Notes: a model not told the origin generated them from the sequence alone. DNA of 64,000 bases from Yponomeuta sedellus (GCA_934045075.1 OW203732.1:14672201-14736200), one strand, 5' to 3'; counted from the first letter of the stretch, positions 41,301 to 48,066 are shown. A program made the numbers and translations.

Positions 41301-44300
41301 TAAATTTATTTCAGCACATGTCTGCATTCTTTGTAAAAGTTAGACATACTTACATAAATAATTCATAATGTTGTGACTAAGTTGGAAGGGTCACCTAAGC
41401 AGAATGTATCTGTTACTGCATGTTGTGCAATGATAATTGTATCAAAACGTCTGTTTAATTTGATTCCGGTAATTTGATTGCGGCATGCCACCGCTTCAAT
41501 TCTACTCGCACGTATCAATTGAAAATCTGTAATTTAACTACAATAGACTAATAGAACGAGGCCCTGATATTGTTCTACTTCCTATCGCTTAAGTCCTTCG
41601 TGTAGCGGCAGTATGCTTATTCACAGGACTGAAAGCGTTGAGCTCGTACTGAAACTAAAACGGTTGCTTCTTCTCAGGTTCTCTGGACATGAATGAATGA
41701 ATGAAAAATTCTTTATTGCACTAAAAACATATTTTTTACAAAGGCGAGCTTAATACTAGTTAGTATTTTCTTCCAGCTAACCCAAAACGATGCGGACAAA
41801 GGAAGGGGAAGTGCCAGTAAACAATTATAATATAGGAGTGATTTATTATATAAACTAGATTAAGAGAGAGCTTTGAGAGCTTTAAACTCGTTTATTGCAA
41901 CAAAAATGTGTTATTTTACTCAGGTGGCAGCCAACAAGGCCGGGCCAGCTAAGACTGTAGTCTCAGCTGTCGGAGCAGTGGGGAATGTTTCGCTGCATAG
42001 TTCCAACGATTCGGGTTTCTCCAACGAGCCGCCGCCGCAGCCCGATGTCGACTACAGCGATGAAGAGGCTCACAGGCTCCGTGTGCCTATCAGGTAGGAT
42101 GTGGTTGGCTACAGGGTGACATTGAATTTGTAAGCAAAAATTTTGGGCGTTTTAAATACTTTTACTCCAGTTAAAAATATGTTAAAAAAATGTGTAAAAA
42201 TTATTTTTCTTCATGATAAATAATGTTTTTTGCAAATATATTTATTTTTCAAACGCCTGGTCGACACCGATCAACTAGGTATAAGTTTAAATTGCAGAAA
42301 ATATTTTTCAGTGACACGATACTTCGTACTTCATCATCATCGTCATATCAAGAGAAAAAAATCATTTTCTTTTTGTCTTGTTATCCATGCTCATTTAAAA
42401 TATTGCTAACAATTTCAAATTCACAGAAATTTAGAAAGTGTAGAAGGATGATCTAAAACTTAAAAATAATAAACGAAATTCACTTAAAGAGATTACTCAT
42501 GACTTTTTTCCTTCATATATATTTATAATTTACAAATAAAACAAACAATCAGACCGTGATATTTTTCAAAATATACATGTTATGCTTATTCGAATTATTT
42601 TTGTACTATGCTTGAAACTTCCTTGCTTGTTTTAATTTTTTTTATTTGTAGTGATGCTATGTTTATGTTCTCCCTTTTATTTTGTTTCATAGTAAAACTG
42701 CGCAGCAAACAAAGGATCATAAGGAGTACTTGTCAAAAACCCAAAGCTTGAAGCGAGGCCCAAAACAGAATGCCAATACTAATGGTTACCTAACTGACGA
42801 CCAGCAAATTATGCTCAGAAGCATGCTGGATATGGATAAAGATTCTCAAAAAGTAAAGAGAACTAAATCCTTCTGGAAGTTTGGTCGCACTACATCTGAA
42901 GAAATAATGGAAGGCATGTCTTTGTGGCAGCATAGGGATATAGTCGACACAGTGCCAGAATATAAGAAGAAACTCTTCGTCAAGTTGACAAAAGAACTTC
43001 GACCTGCTCCAGATGTACCCAGCGAAGATAGAAAACAGACGCCTCCAAAAACAGCTCTAGCAGAAAATCCCCAGTCCCGCCCCAAAGAAACAATTGACAG
43101 GCGAGAAGTGAAGCTTACCAACGGCATCCGTCAAGCTAAAAGCCTTGGCTCTATTCAGAATGAAGAACACATGATTGAAAAAAATAAAAAAGTACCAGAG
43201 AACTATCAACCGAATCAGCCGATGAAGAAAAAGAGCTCATCTGAGAAAATGATAGCCGAAGAAAAAGAAGAATTTATTCCCCGCAATGAGTCCAGGCATT
43301 CGGACATGACAAATACAAGCACTATCAAAACTAACTTCGAAAACAGTTTTTACAATGATGAAAATGGGGATGGTTTCGTAATGAAAACTGTAAAGCGGAG
43401 AGAAATCCTACTTAAGTATGACAATGATAGTAGTTCAGAAGTAAACTCTGTCGCGTCCAGTACTGATCCTTACGATTGTATCATTGTCGATGATCACATG
43501 ACCTCAAGAAAGAAGCAAGAGATGGAGAGGCGTCGCCAGAATCAAGTTGAAAGCAATATAAAAGCCCGTAAAGAAAGTGACTACATGCCTGAGTTTGAAG
43601 AGATTGAGGTCTCTCCAATTACACCACACGTACGGGCGACTATTTCTTCTGAAAATACAAAGAAACATTCACATGAGCGTTCACCACCAAAGATGGAGTT
43701 CAAAACATTTAAAGATAATGGAAACGACATGAAAACATTTTCAGCCTCTTCGGAAACTTTGAAGTATAAAGACAACGAACCACAAACCGATCGCTATGGT
43801 ATTCCAACAGAAAGAATCAACACAGACTTGAGAAACGATGATCATTATAATGGGCATGATGAAGGAACACTCAAGTATAAGAAACGCTCGAGCAAAGAGG
43901 AGAAAAACAGGCAAAATTCTCAGCATACCCTCGAGAACGGAAAGAATTACCCAAAGAAGGATTATCCACAAGCAGAAAATAGAGCGCAAAAGAAAGACTC
44001 CAGAGGATTCGACAATAGAGAACCAAGGATTGACTACTCACTGGACAGACGTCAAACTCGAAAAGAGTTTTCGGATACAAAGAATAGAGACACGAAGAGA
44101 AAGGACAGAAACCGCAGCTACGATGACAGTTCTCTGCCTTACAATGGCCGTCGCGAGGAAAGATACTACGAGTCCAACATTTCGTACTTCAGTGACCAAG
44201 AGGCTCGCGTCTCTCGCTACGACTACGAAACTGATTCCAAGAAAGCTGAAAAATCCAAACGTCAAGAAGAAGCTCGTCTGGAAGCTAGGCGTTTCAAAGA

Positions 44301-44832
44301 CCGTAGAAGTGAGGGTCCATACAGTGAGTCTGATGACCAGAAATTCAATGAAGCGCTGAAACAGCAGAGACCTCAACTGCTGCCTCGAACCAAGCTGATG
44401 AAGAGGTCTGAAGGCAATGAGTTACCAGAAGACGGCCATACTTTTGGCCCTTGGTATGACCTGTGGGGCCGTGAGCGCGAGGCAGCCGTCTACAAATGAC
44501 ACAACTCAGGTTTTATACTTTTGTTTTACCTCCTATGTTTCATTTGTTTTGCTACATTTTTTTTAGAGAACTGAACCTAGGTATTGAAATAAGTTGTGTA
44601 TTCCAAGCTTTCTGGCACTAATGAAGTTATTCCCAGTGAAACACTCCAAGCAAAAGAAACAAATCGCCGATTCTTTGTAGCAAACTCTTTACAGGCGCCG
44701 TTCTAATGAAATGGGGGAGTTGTAGAATTCTAATTGAATTGTCTATCCTCCGTTCGCAGAGCCCAACAGTTCGCAACTGTGAAGCTGAGAAAAACACTAA
44801 CCAACGACCGCTCGTCGCCCGCCATCGAGTAA
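23226..44832 (+). CDS. IRSp53: IRSp53/BAIAP2-family I-BAR + SH3 adaptor gene, 5' end missing
   Basis: The gene spans fourteen exons given separately below. Proteins of this family bind PI(4,5)P2-rich plasma membrane through the I-BAR domain, bend it outward and recruit actin regulators through SH3, driving filopodia and lamellipodia. Numbering visible residues from exon 1: I-BAR 1-233, with a basic patch at 126-132 and the conserved ERRRYGFVLERQC at 174-186; linker 234-330; SH3 about 331-386 with ALYAY, W363 and GWFPLAY; Pro/Ser/Thr-rich region 391-573; then either a 602-residue charged tail (1175 residues in all) or a 24-residue WH2-like end (597 in all). Every junction keeps phase and has GT/AG borders. 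About 15-20 N-terminal residues are missing, so at least one upstream exon was not found. The family call is firm; isoform use is inferred. Confidence 0.93.
23302..24397. other. Intron sequence, nothing recognised
   Basis: First part of the roughly 6-kb intron between visible exons 1 and 2. No repeat or exon was recognised. Confidence 0.5.
24398..24462. repeat. Perfect inverted repeat, 30-bp arms
   Basis: The arms 24398-24427 and 24433-24462 are exact inverse copies around a 5-bp loop. I see no flanking duplication and no related copy elsewhere in the window. Confidence 0.95.
24730..24796. repeat. Inverted repeat, 18-bp arms, GC-rich loop
   Basis: CATACGTCTGTACACTAA (24730-24747) is exactly inverted at 24779-24796. 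The loop contains GCCCGGCCGCGCGC. Confidence 0.9.
24838..25640. repeat. Dispersed repeat with three diverged internal units
   Basis: It begins GCGGCGAAGCCCAAAAGGAG, a common lepidopteran repeat motif. The block CACTAGATGGCGCTG or a close variant recurs near 25077, 25267 and 25591. Between the later units lies a repeated AGAGAAC(T/A)AACGGAACAAAAAATAA segment, so this is an internal tandem array of about 320 bp per unit. Confidence 0.6.
25642..25750. repeat. Perfect inverted repeat, 40-bp arms
   Basis: 25642-25681 is exactly inverted at 25711-25750 around a 29-bp loop. It is the longest perfect palindrome in the first intron. No flanking duplication was seen. Confidence 0.95.
25951..26064 (+). 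promoter_or_regulatory. Possible promoter with CCAAT, CRE-like and YY1-like motifs
   Basis: ATTGGCCAATGG (25952-25963), CCAATCA (25987-25993) and TGACGTGACGT (25996-26006) are followed by GCCATTTT (26057-26064), a motif often found at start sites of promoters without a TATA box. A good start codon and splice donor follow about 390 bp downstream. This may be an internal promoter of the adaptor gene or of a lost mobile element; motif-based inference only. Confidence 0.35.
26455..26496 (+). CDS. Candidate short first coding exon
   Basis: The start codon sits in good context (CAAAATGG) and opens MAWIVKFISSFEYH. It runs straight into a consensus donor GTAAGT at 26497, in phase 0. The next adaptor-gene exons (29308, 31338) need phase 1, so it cannot join them in frame; 32092 would be the first compatible one. 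It may belong instead to an unrecognised mobile element or small gene. No homology recognised. Confidence 0.3.
26497..27126. other. Unassigned intron sequence with a 140-codon open frame
   Basis: 26613-27035 is open on the + strand but has no recognisable domain. It is somewhat GC-rich and does not resemble the listed repeats. I do not call it a gene. Confidence 0.35.
27127..27299 (-). mobile_element. Snapback SINE with a 12-bp duplication
   Basis: The insert is 27139-27287. In reverse it reads antisense tail, spacer, tRNA-like head with GGGTTCGAATCCC and CCGGCATGGGCGG, then a shortened sense tail AATTTTTAGCCTCT. AAGTTATTAGTC flanks it at 27127-27138 and 27288-27299. Confidence 0.8.
27312..27593 (-). 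mobile_element. Full tRNA-headed SINE, GTGATGTCGTTG family
   Basis: In reverse the head reads TGTGGCGTAGCGGTAGCG and GGGTTCGAATCCC, then the body GATGTCGTTGTTTCTGGTT, then a tail CAATAAAGATTTATCTATC. CACATGCTCG flanks it (27312-27321, 27584-27593). The ATCT-type tail shows how GATA tracts can be seeded. Confidence 0.8.
27980..28075. repeat. Imperfect inverted repeat
   Basis: GGGATTGCAGGACTCG on the left answers CGAGT...CCAGCAATCCC on the right, with GGCCTCGTCTA near the centre. Possibly a small foldback element. Confidence 0.45.
28624..28685 (-). repeat. 3' end fragment of the 5S-headed SINE family
   Basis: Reads ATCAACCTTTTGTACGTCCCC and CTGCATCGCAG, a truncated reverse copy of the family 3' end. 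Confidence 0.7.
29308..29400 (+). CDS. IRSp53: IRSp53 exon 2 visible: I-BAR helix 1-2
   Basis: The acceptor TCTTCAG and donor ATAG|GTAAG bracket 93 bp. It completes a split Gly, then encodes AAAASRLYVDAVGKLGRQAQ and eleven more residues (visible 26-56), matching the family's AxxYxDAxxKxGxxA segment. It ends in phase 1. Confidence 0.93.
   Translation: MPPPPQDFMWTQLVSWAGKPSKGRGEDAPI
29808..30118 (-). repeat. Dispersed repeat (GCAGAAACTGCGGC family)
   Basis: Contains AGGTTTTATTCAAAGTAGC, CAGAAACTGCGGCCTAATGA and later GGCACAAAGTGTGCTTAAC. Relatives at 37541 and 56777 keep the same order, so it is a defined element of about 310 bp, probably a LINE 3' end. Confidence 0.7.
30134..30181. repeat. 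16-bp tandem repeat, about three units
   Basis: The unit AGCTTAATATATATAA repeats head to tail directly after the dispersed repeat. Confidence 0.9.
30564..30811 (+). mobile_element. 5S-headed SINE, 3'-truncated
   Basis: The head contains GAGTTAAACAACCAGAGGCG and GATGGGTAAC, diverged versions of the 5S rRNA A-box region and C box. The middle part reads GCCGGCTGTCATGTAATGGC. It stops after TAAGGCCCGCCACTG, before the common 3' end. Confidence 0.75.
31338..31399 (+). CDS. IRSp53: IRSp53 exon 3 visible: I-BAR helix 2
   Basis: The acceptor is TTTTTCAG and the donor ATC|GTAAGT. It encodes TALMKVVEVYREIQEQQMHI after a split Gly (visible 57-77), matching the family's L.xMxEVHRQIQ segment. It ends in phase 0. 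Confidence 0.93.
31677..31711. repeat. Near-perfect palindrome, 17-bp arms
   Basis: CACAGTTGGGTCACATG and its exact inverse are separated by one base, in the intron between exons 3 and 4. Confidence 0.95.
32092..32163 (+). CDS. IRSp53: IRSp53 exon 4 visible: I-BAR
   Basis: The acceptor is CTATTTCAG and the donor CAG|GTAAGT. Twenty-four whole codons (visible 78-101) encode LKAFYVDLLVPLETNLEKDT and four more residues, like the family's LKxFHxELLxxLExxxExD segment. Confidence 0.94.
32509..32637 (-). repeat. Inverted copy of the LINE 3' end at 20150-20285
   Basis: In reverse it contains ACGACTTATGAACGTTGATG and TGGCAGTCCCTGGTCTCTGC, nearly identical to the end of the LINE fragment at 19983. Confidence 0.85.
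32638..34133. other. Intron sequence, nothing recognised
   Basis: Part of the roughly 2.8-kb intron between exons 4 and 5; AT-rich, no exon or repeat recognised. Confidence 0.45.
34134..34481 (+). mobile_element. 5S-headed SINE, nearly full
   Basis: The head has TTGAGTTAAGCAACAACAG (34182-34200) and GATTGGGTGACTGTCCC, matching 5S rRNA around its A box and C box. The 3' end carries CCCCAGCAATGGGGATATAC with an internal deletion. Confidence 0.8.
34482..35004. other. Intron sequence, nothing recognised
   Basis: AT-rich intron up to the exon 5 acceptor. Confidence 0.45.
35005..35142 (+). CDS. IRSp53: IRSp53 exon 5 visible: I-BAR basic patch
   Basis: The acceptor is AATTTGCAG and the donor AAG|GTAACG; 46 whole codons (visible 102-147). 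IKKQRKKK at 125-132 aligns with the cluster of lysines that binds acidic lipids, and possibly F-actin, in mammalian IRSp53. The upstream in-frame ATG at 34975 lies in the intron and is not the start. Confidence 0.94.
35702..35767 (+). CDS. IRSp53: IRSp53 exon 6 visible: I-BAR
   Basis: The acceptor is TTTTCGCAG and the donor AAC|GTAAGT. Twenty-two codons (visible 148-169) include MQILEEEKTKLDAFCEQSL, the helix before the conserved ERRR motif. Phase 0 at both ends. Confidence 0.92.
36291..36482 (+). CDS. IRSp53: IRSp53 exon 7 visible: end of I-BAR
   Basis: The acceptor is TTCCCGCAG and the donor CGG|GTAAAT. Sixty-four codons (visible 170-233) include TQERRRYGFVLERQCSLAKH, the best-conserved stretch of the I-BAR domain (TEERRRxxFLxEKQCxxAK in vertebrates). 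Confidence 0.95.
37108..37324 (+). CDS. IRSp53: IRSp53 exon 8 visible: linker
   Basis: The acceptor is GACTTTTTCAG and the donor G|GTGAGT. It encodes visible residues 234-305, with an acidic GDDDDR followed by basic Ser motifs RKTRSVDAS and SRAKSDF. These could be phosphorylated, as the linker of mammalian IRSp53 is; that is inference. No clear CRIB motif was recognised. Confidence 0.92.
37541..37810 (-). repeat. Dispersed repeat (GCAGAAACTGCGGC family)
   Basis: Shares TTTAAAGTAGCGCAGAAACT and GGCACAAAGTACTTAATAT with the copies at 29808 and 56777. Confidence 0.7.
37931..38180 (+). mobile_element. Snapback SINE inserted at the SH3-exon acceptor
   Basis: The insert is 37943-38168. It begins with antisense tail (TTTTTAATCCACTAACCCGT), then a spacer with GAGGTTCGAAATTTCACTGA, a tRNA head GCCCATTAGCTCAGTTGAAG with B box GGTTCGAGTCCC, and a shortened sense tail TAGCCTCTAAATAGATTTTT. 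ATAATCTATCTG flanks it (37931-37942, 38169-38180). The right copy ends five bases before the exon at 38186. Confidence 0.9.
38186..38441 (+). CDS. IRSp53: IRSp53 exon 9 visible: SH3 domain
   Basis: The acceptor ATCTGTCCAG joins in phase 1 and the donor AG|GTAAGC leaves phase 2. It encodes a Pro/Thr linker with RPTSLAPPTTTPRD, then the SH3 domain (about 331-386): ALYAY at 333-337, QGDTLVLL, the binding-groove Trp in KGWQYGE (W363) and GWFPLAY at 375-381. In the family this SH3 recruits WAVE2, Mena/VASP, Eps8 or mDia. The pyrimidine tract is short because a SINE sits right upstream. Confidence 0.96.
38639..38735 (-). repeat. LINE-type 3' end fragment with a small hairpin
   Basis: CATGATACTTCT is inverted as AGAAGTATCATG nearby (38635-38680), followed by AAAGGCGAGCTTATCTCTGA, a block shared with 41694 and 46155. 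Confidence 0.55.
39088..39450 (+). mobile_element. tRNA-headed SINE next to exon 10, with partial head duplicate
   Basis: A partial head GGCCTCGGTGGCGCAGCGGT (39091) is followed by a full copy starting 39203 with GGTGGCGCAGCGGTTTGG, B box GGTTCGATCCC and the body TAGTTTGTCTCGGGTCTTGG. It runs to an AT-rich tail ending about 18 bp before the exon 10 acceptor. An interrupted reverse copy is at 17440. Confidence 0.85.
39469..39631 (+). CDS. IRSp53: IRSp53 exon 10 visible: Pro/Ala/His-rich region
   Basis: The acceptor is ATTACTTACAG and the donor AAG|GTGAGA. It encodes visible residues 391-445: SAESPARWGCAQTPNEAPPP, then HAHAHPPRMFGDTVTAHHVNK. This is low-complexity sequence after SH3 with no named domain. 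The phases (2 in, 0 out) fit its neighbours. Confidence 0.85.
39955..40060. repeat. Repeat with CGACGTTTCGGCA and CCGTGGTCACGG motifs
   Basis: TATAATCGCAATTATTTATT, CCGACGTTTCGGCAGTG and TTGCCGTGGTCACGGG are found in relatives near 30236 and 47640 and, in part, in the snapback elements at 13858 and 62698. Confidence 0.6.
40561..40776 (+). CDS. IRSp53: IRSp53 exon 11 visible: Pro/Ser/Thr-rich region
   Basis: The acceptor is GTCTCTCCAG and the donor CAA|GTAAGT. Seventy-two codons (visible 446-517) encode GRLGTGSPGLPPTLPAPSPS and a Ser/Thr-rich stretch, ending FGPQTLPMRSQ. It has several PxxP candidates for SH3 partners. Other open frames over the same bases are shadows; only this one keeps phase. 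Confidence 0.87.
40873..41042. repeat. 28-bp inverted arms around a LINE 3' end
   Basis: 40873-40900 is exactly inverted at 41015-41042 (TATTACTTTTCCAAATAAAT). Between them lies a LINE tail with ATTCTTTATTGTACACCAG and CAATTGGCGGTCTTATTGCT. Confidence 0.85.
41062..41270 (+). mobile_element. Snapback SINE with a 12-bp duplication
   Basis: The insert is 41074-41258, with the same order as 37943: antisense tail, GAGGTTCGAAATTTCACTGA spacer, tRNA head CCCATTAGCTCAGTTGG, shortened sense tail. A short internal repeat (GCTGGCACGGATAACCAGAG, twice) has replaced the B-box part. ATGATCAATTAG flanks it (41062-41073, 41259-41270). Confidence 0.85.
41694..41800 (-). repeat. LINE-type 3' end
   Basis: GAATGAATGAAAAATTCTTT, then ATTGCACTAAAAACAT, AAAGGCGAGCTTAATAC and TTCTTCCAGCTAACC. 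The GAAT units are its microsatellite tail. Confidence 0.6.
41924..42093 (+). CDS. IRSp53: IRSp53 exon 12 visible: pre-C-terminal exon
   Basis: The acceptor is TTTTACTCAG and the donor ATCAG|GTAGGA. It encodes visible residues 518-573, VAANKAGPAKTVVSAVGAVG, then SSNDSGFSNEPPPQPDVDYSD and EEAHRLRVPI. It ends in phase 2, which fits both terminal exons 42693 and 44760, and so is the branch point for the two C-termini. Confidence 0.9.
42094..42692. other. Intron, nothing recognised
   Basis: AT-rich intron before the long terminal exon. The acceptor at 42692 (TTTTGTTTCATAG) uses TAG. Confidence 0.6.
42693..44499 (+). CDS. IRSp53: IRSp53 terminal exon A: 602-residue charged tail
   Basis: One exon of 1807 bp, joined in phase 2 (AG|T = Ser) and ending at a TGA. 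Visible residues 574-1175. The first 100 residues hold YLTDDQQIMLRSMLDMDK and KRTKSFWKFGRTTSEEIMEG, followed by MSLWQHRDIV, which look more constrained than the rest. The bulk is rich in Lys, Arg, Glu, Ser and Asn and is probably disordered. The last 19 residues, TFGPWYDLWGREREAAVYK, are rich in aromatics and again look like a motif. No named domain was recognised. The open frame continues upstream of the acceptor only into intron, so there is no separate start. The exon carries no WH2. Confidence is high that it is coding, moderate that it is always terminal. Confidence 0.9.
44760..44832 (+). CDS. IRSp53: IRSp53 terminal exon B: WH2-like C-terminus
   Basis: The acceptor CCTCCGTTCGCAG and a TAA stop bracket 73 bp. 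Joined to exon 12 (AG|A = Arg) it gives RAQQFATVKLRKTLTNDRSS and then PAIE. FATVKLRxTxTNDRSAP is the C-terminal WH2-related signature of vertebrate IRTKS (BAIAP2L1), so this end probably binds actin. It cannot be reached in this frame from exon A, which has its own stop, so the two ends are alternatives. It is too short to be found by ORF length. Confidence 0.85.
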
Positions 44833-44886
44833 TCTTTTGTAATAATTAACAATAAGTACACTATTGTCTATTATTTTGTTAATAAT

Positions 44887-44892
44887 ATTAAA
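44887..44892 (+). terminator. IRSp53: Possible poly(A) signal ATTAAA
   Basis: It lies 55 bp after the exon B stop and about 390 bp after the exon A stop, with a TG-rich stretch (CCATGTATTTTGTAC) 20-40 bp on. The next AATAAA is at 45271. Either could end the transcript. Confidence 0.4.
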
Positions 44893-44915
44893 ATGTAAAT
44901 TAGAAACACCATGTA

Positions 44916-45984
44916 TTTTGTACAGTTAAATATTCATAGTTTAACAAAGAATTATATCACATTTTTTACATAGAGCCTCCTTTATTTAAAACCCTTTCAA
45001 CAACACCACACTTAGTCCGAGAACAAGATAATAATTTTCTGTTGGAGACGATATTCCGTTAAAAGTTTTCCTATTGTTTAGGCAAGGAAGAAATCCCTAG
45101 CCATTTTCCTTTAGGCTGGCGGGCGTCAGACCGTGCCCGTTCAATGGGCTTAATCTTTCCCTTGTCAAAAGTTCTCCCTCAGATAGAATCGATAACTATA
45201 TCGGCACTTTCTATGACAGTCGAAAACACCCCAGAAACGAGTCGGCCGGAATAACAAGCAAATCGTGGGAAATAAAAAGGAAGAGCCGACAAAGTTTAAG
45301 GGGCTGACACTAATTTTATTGCTATCTCAACATAATTTAGTGAAACGCTTACCGTAACCCCAAAGGTAGTGAAATCCTGCCGCCGAAGGCAGCAAAGCTT
45401 TATGACATTAATTTGAATAAACGAAAAACAAAGGTATCTCGCGAACAAAGTTGAACCACAGCCTCGGGACAAATAGAGCGCTCTATCTCCCGAATATGAC
45501 GTGTTGGAATAAAAGAAAAATCAACGTCAATTGGGCGCAGGCGACAATGGTCGATGATTTATTACGTTTCCGCTTCCGGTGAGGTCACGCGACGCCGGAT
45601 GTGACGCGCTAACACGGTCTCGTCGAGAAATATTCTGCCGTAGAGGTAAGCGGTAGGCTTCTACAGATAGTTGTTACTTTACATTTATATTTTTGGACCC
45701 ACGTAGTCACGTGTAGCTAATAGCCACTGGAGGTGTATTTTGTTGAACTCACTATTAAAAATAAATAGTTTGGGAAAATCCGGGAAATATTTTCAGAACA
45801 ATTTCTTCGTGTTTCTTGGACTCTGAAATTGGTAAGTACCTATTACGACTAATAACATACCTACTATCAAGTAAATACGATAGGTAAGACTACCCTAACA
45901 TAATAATTGGACCCAACTACATAGTGCAAAATTTGTGAAAATTTATTAATAATGTTACTCAAAGCTGTAAAACAAATCACACAT
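44916..45984. other. Downstream DNA; repeat-poor at 45000-45650
   Basis: No exon recognised. 45000-45650 lacks the window's repeats and is richer in CpG, like the block before exon 1. It may be 3' UTR, regulatory DNA or intergenic sequence. Confidence 0.4.
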
Positions 45985-46110
45985 AACATACGCCTGTATC
46001 TCGGAGTTGTAGGCGGAGACGTACCTGCCACTTGCCACGATCCCGACAGGGCTGTTTCGTTTCATCAACATTCATTAGTCATTGCATGCACCGCATGGCG
46101 GTTTCATGAA
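45985..46110 (-). repeat. Diverged LINE 3' end (family of 20150-20285)
   Basis: ACGCCTGTATCTCGGAGTTG, CTGCCACTTGCCACGATCCC and TCATCAACATTCATTAGTC align in order with the reverse complement of the LINE tail at 20285. Confidence 0.7.
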
Positions 46111-46154
46111 CGTTTTATCTTTCGCCCTTTCGTCGAAATAATAAATTAGTTACT

Positions 46155-46275
46155 ATAATACTTTATTGGGCACGTAACATTTAACAGGAAATTACATAGG
46201 AAATAACATGTACGAAGGCGAGCTCATCTCTGAAAGAGATTTCTTCCAACAAACCTTAGAGAGACGAAGAAGCAG
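46155..46275 (-). repeat. LINE-type 3' end
   Basis: ACTTTATTGGGCACGTAAC, GAAGGCGAGCTCATCTCTGA and TTTCTTCCAACAAACC, shared with 38639 and 41694. Confidence 0.6.
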
Positions 46276-46494
46276 TAAAAAGCGGGTCTATACACGTGTA
46301 CAAAATATACTACCATAAATATTAAATAACCTACCTACCTAACTATGGAAGAAATAAATAAACTACATAAACTAAAATATAGAAAAATAAATACAGTCTG
46401 TTAGCTTTTAGAATATACCTCGGCTACTATCGGATAGAATCGGATATATTCGTGTAATAGAAATATCGGAACTAATTATGACACTTAGGGCCTG

Positions 46495-46653
46495 TTTCAC
46501 AATCTGCAAATAAAGTTCCGGATAACTATAACCCTTCCTAGGATTCCTATACTGCGTGTGTTTGTTTATGGCTTCAAATTTAGAACAAACGGCAGCCCTG
46601 GTTGCGAATAGCTTATCCGGAACTTTATTCGCAGATTGTGAAACAGGCCCTTA
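46495..46653. mobile_element. MITE with GGGCCTGTTTCACAATC ends
   Basis: 46498-46650, with ends GGGCCTGTTTCACAATCTGC and the inverse; the terminal repeats of about 38 bp include AATAAAGTTCCGGATAA. TTA stands on both sides (46495-46497, 46651-46653), as expected for PIF/Harbinger-type insertion. Confidence 0.85.
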
Positions 46654-46876
46654 ATTTCGTAATTAAGTGTCAATTAGTGAAGAAAAGTTTTATACAGAGC
46701 AGAAAGTAATATTATACTCGTGTGCTTTCGGCGAAAACCGAAGACTACTTTAGGGCCCGAGGTATATACTAAAAGCTAACAGACTATACATAGGTACAAA
46801 CATAAATATATAGCTCAATGTTATGACAGAGATAGATTTTAAAGAAAAGATAGACTCTTTCAACCGCTTCAAATAA

Positions 46877-46941
46877 GCCTTCAAAAATATTGATGGTATA
46901 AAAGTTAAGCTTACTTTTATACCATCAATATTTTTGAAGGC
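46877..46941. repeat. Perfect inverted repeat, 29-bp arms
   Basis: 46877-46905 is exactly inverted at 46913-46941 around the loop TAAGCTT. No flanking duplication. Confidence 0.95.
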
Positions 46942-47099
46942 TAATTGCGCCTAGTAAATGTTGTGTGATGCCTAATCAAACTGATGTCTCATGTCTTGAT
47001 AGCTCCATGATATTTTATTAAGATCCGAATACGAGGGGTCCGGACACGGTCCCCAACTATAAATTTTAATGTGGCACTTTCAAACATGACTTGTTTATC

Positions 47100-47510
47100 T
47101 TCTATCTATATAAATAAAATTCAAAGTCCTGCTGACTGACTCACTCAGTTGGACCTTCTTCTTCAGGCTATATTATGTAGTCCACTGCTGGATGTAGCCC
47201 TCCCCTAATGAGCACCATAGCGGACCTAGGAAGTTGAAATTTTGGCACAGAGGGTCTACATATAACGTAGGCAAAAATAAAACCGGATTTTTTTAAATTC
47301 AACCTCTAAGGGGGCGAAAAGGGTTGCCAAAATTTGTGTGGGAGGTATAAAGAATATTGTCCAATTCACTTGAAACTTAAAATAAATACTCTTCAACACA
47401 ATTGATTGAACACGTGTTTCGCCGTTTTTCTAAATTTAACCCTTAAGGGTGTGAAAGGGGTTGCAAAAAAAGTCCACGCGGACGGAGTCGCGGGCAAAAG
47501 CTAGTTGTTA
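47100..47510 (+). repeat. Ubiquitous lepidopteran repeat, LINE-tail-like
   Basis: Begins ATAAATAAAATTCAAAGTCC, with TGACTGACTCACTCAG, and ends GCGGACGGAGTCGCGGGC followed by AAAAGCTAGTTG, the usual end of this very common element. Confidence 0.65.
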
Positions 47511-47778
47511 ATAAGCATAAAATTACAATATAATAATATCGTGAAACCATAGATTTCAAAGAATGACAAGTTTTAGTTGAATACCTCTATTTGAAATATC
47601 ATTTCTTGATGATTCGCAATGTTCACACATAGCTTTATATTAAACGGGTCTAATCGCGATGATTTATTAGATAAACGTACTTGCAGAGGCCGTGGTCACG
47701 AGTAGACTGAAAAGTTTGTTTGTTACGCTTTATTGCACAAAACAGAAATAAACTTAAATAACTAGTAAGTGTTCATGA

Positions 47779-48066
47779 ACGCTCGTGGCCTAGTCGGACC
47801 TAGTGATTGGAATCAATCATTCGAGTTAAGCAACAACAGGCGCGGTCAGGTGCAAGATGGGTGACCGTCCCCTGAAAACTACTAGTGGCATTTTTCCGAG
47901 GCACGTTAAGACGTTGGTGCCGGCTGTCATGTAATGGCAGTCGTGAAGCCATGTCAGAGGCCTTACGGGCGGCTTGATAACTTCTGACAGTAAACCCGCC
48001 ATTGTCTTACAATCCTCCACCTAGCTGGACTTGGGGACCAGCAGTGGGGACATACAAGGGATGCTA
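47779..48066 (+). mobile_element. 5S-headed SINE, nearly full
   Basis: The head carries AGTTAAGCAAC (47824-47834) and GATGGGTGACC (47856-47866), 32 bp apart as in 5S rRNA. The middle part is GCCGGCTGTCATGTAATGGC and the 3' end is GCAGTGGGGACATACAAGGG. About 290 bp, with one deletion near the 3' end. Confidence 0.85.

Noticed and set aside
43838..44359. Open frames on other frames and the opposite strand within exon A
   Set aside because: Shadows of a long Lys/Arg/Glu-rich coding exon; no motif of their own.
44471..44476. GTGAGC donor near the end of exon A that might join exon B
   Set aside because: It leaves phase 1, so exon B would be read in the wrong frame with an early stop; the WH2-like end would be lost.
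42682..44499. A free-standing 605-codon gene starting before exon A
   Set aside because: The start would be a TTG within intron; the frame joins exon 12 exactly through the acceptor at 42692.
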